From assembly GCA_017995495.1 (NCBI GenBank), contig JAGOIS010000077.1, positions 1 to 6,818 of the forward strand: a stretch of 6,818 bases of DNA, written 5' to 3'. The stretch's first letter is position 1; the number at the start of each line of letters is the position of its first letter. Shown here piece after piece: positions 6,372 through 6,818 of the stretch. The notes under the pieces are model-generated. The model had not been told where the DNA came from. It did not search any database and saw only the letters and a list, made by a program, of their open reading frames with translations. The position numbers and the translations under genes were made by a program. The DNA is from Candidatus Cloacimonadota bacterium (GTDB lineage Bacteria; Cloacimonadota; Cloacimonadia; Cloacimonadales; Cloacimonadaceae).

Positions 6372-6818
6372 TCAATCTCCGTCTCTGGGCTCGTTGGAGT
6401 CTCCTTCCCGCTCGTCGGAATCCTCGCTGGCCTCGTCTCCCTCCCTGCCAATATAATCTCCCGCATAACCGGATTGGTTGATGGCCATGTCATAGATGAT
6501 GCGGCCGTTGCGATACCAGCCGAGGAAACGTCCGTTAAGCTTGCCAAGGCGGTAGATGGCACTCATTTGCGGGGCGCCGTCGGGATACCAAAGGTACATC
6601 GGGCCTTGCTGCAAACCTCTGAAGAGGCTGATCACCCGGGCAAGGTTGCCGTTTTCGAAGCGTTCGAAGGCGATTCCGCTGAACGGCAGGCCGTCCAGGG
6701 ACCACATGTCGCCCTCCTGGATCAGATCACTGATAGGAACGGCGGTTTTGGGCAGGACGAAGGTTTTCATCAGATCGAACTCATCCGTGTTGCTTTGGGC
6801 GGCCAGAACACCCAGGAT
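6372..6818 (-). CDS. Exported MORN-repeat protein, 5' end beyond the right edge
   Basis: The frame is open to the window edge: 16 codons precede the first ATG at 6770, reading ILGVLAAQSNTDEFDL. This looks like the end of a signal peptide, so the true start lies outside the window and the ATG at 6770, which has no clear ribosome site, is internal. Of 148 visible residues, about 42-125 form MORN_2-type repeats with an exact 24-residue period: glycines at visible positions 48, 72, 96 and 120 (FSG, QQG, LNG, YAG) and at 57, 81 and 105 (ENG, PDG, RNG). Such repeats occur in the YwqK-like family, often labelled antitoxin, but nothing here supports a toxin-antitoxin role. The last 25 residues are a strongly acidic, low-complexity tail. 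The function is unknown. It lies 119 bases upstream of panB, far enough that cotranscription is uncertain. Confidence 0.82.
   Translation of the reverse strand: MLGVLAAQSNTDEFDLMKTFVLPKTAVPISDLIQEGDMWSLDGLPFSGIAFERFENGNLARVISLFRGLQQGPMYLWYPDGAPQMSAIYRLGKLNGRFLGWYRNGRIIYDMAINQSGYAGDYIGREGDEASEDSDEREGDSNEPRDGD

Noticed and set aside
6287..6562. 91-codon minus-strand open frame overlapping the MORN gene
   Set aside because: It lies in another frame across the MORN repeats and the gap before panB. The translation is Ser/Pro/Thr-rich without motifs, while the MORN frame shows a clear periodic repeat.

Overview
The window carries seven protein genes, all on the minus strand, so transcription runs from high to low coordinates. 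In that order they are: a secreted-looking MORN-repeat protein (its 5' end lies beyond the right edge), panB, an unrecognised helical protein, a PorX-type response regulator, tsaE, a membrane-anchored SIMPL-domain protein, and a secreted M14 zinc carboxypeptidase whose 3' end lies beyond the left edge. No tRNA, rRNA, CRISPR array, transposase or integrase was seen, and no stretch over about 160 bases lacks a gene. The long plus-strand open frames are antisense shadows.

The PorX-type protein (receiver plus PglZ phosphatase-fold domains) is typical of bacteria with the type IX secretion system, meaning Bacteroidota and relatives in the FCB superphylum. The M14 peptidase with regulatory-like beta domains and the SIMPL protein fit that group. 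From overall feel I would guess a Cloacimonadota-like or other non-Bacteroidota FCB lineage with moderately high GC. This is inference; no marker gene in the window settles it.

Layout. 6372-6818 is the MORN protein. 4792-6252 is a tight cluster: panB, then 12 bases later the unknown helical gene, which overlaps porX by 4 bases (ATGA). A stem-loop with a U-rich tail follows porX in the 154-base gap and probably ends that transcript. 1804-3063 is tsaE followed after 27 bases by the SIMPL gene, a likely two-gene operon. The 160-base gap at 1644-1803 holds the most striking non-coding element: a perfect 37-bp inverted repeat with a 3-base loop, each arm made of three tandem copies of an 11-bp unit. 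Beyond it lies the M14 carboxypeptidase gene.

Functionally the window mixes housekeeping (pantothenate synthesis by PanB; t6A tRNA modification by TsaE) with envelope and secretion functions (PorX control of type IX secretion, periplasmic SIMPL protein, exported peptidase). The two items most worth following are the uncharacterised protein translationally coupled to PorX and the repeat-built hairpin upstream of the peptidase.
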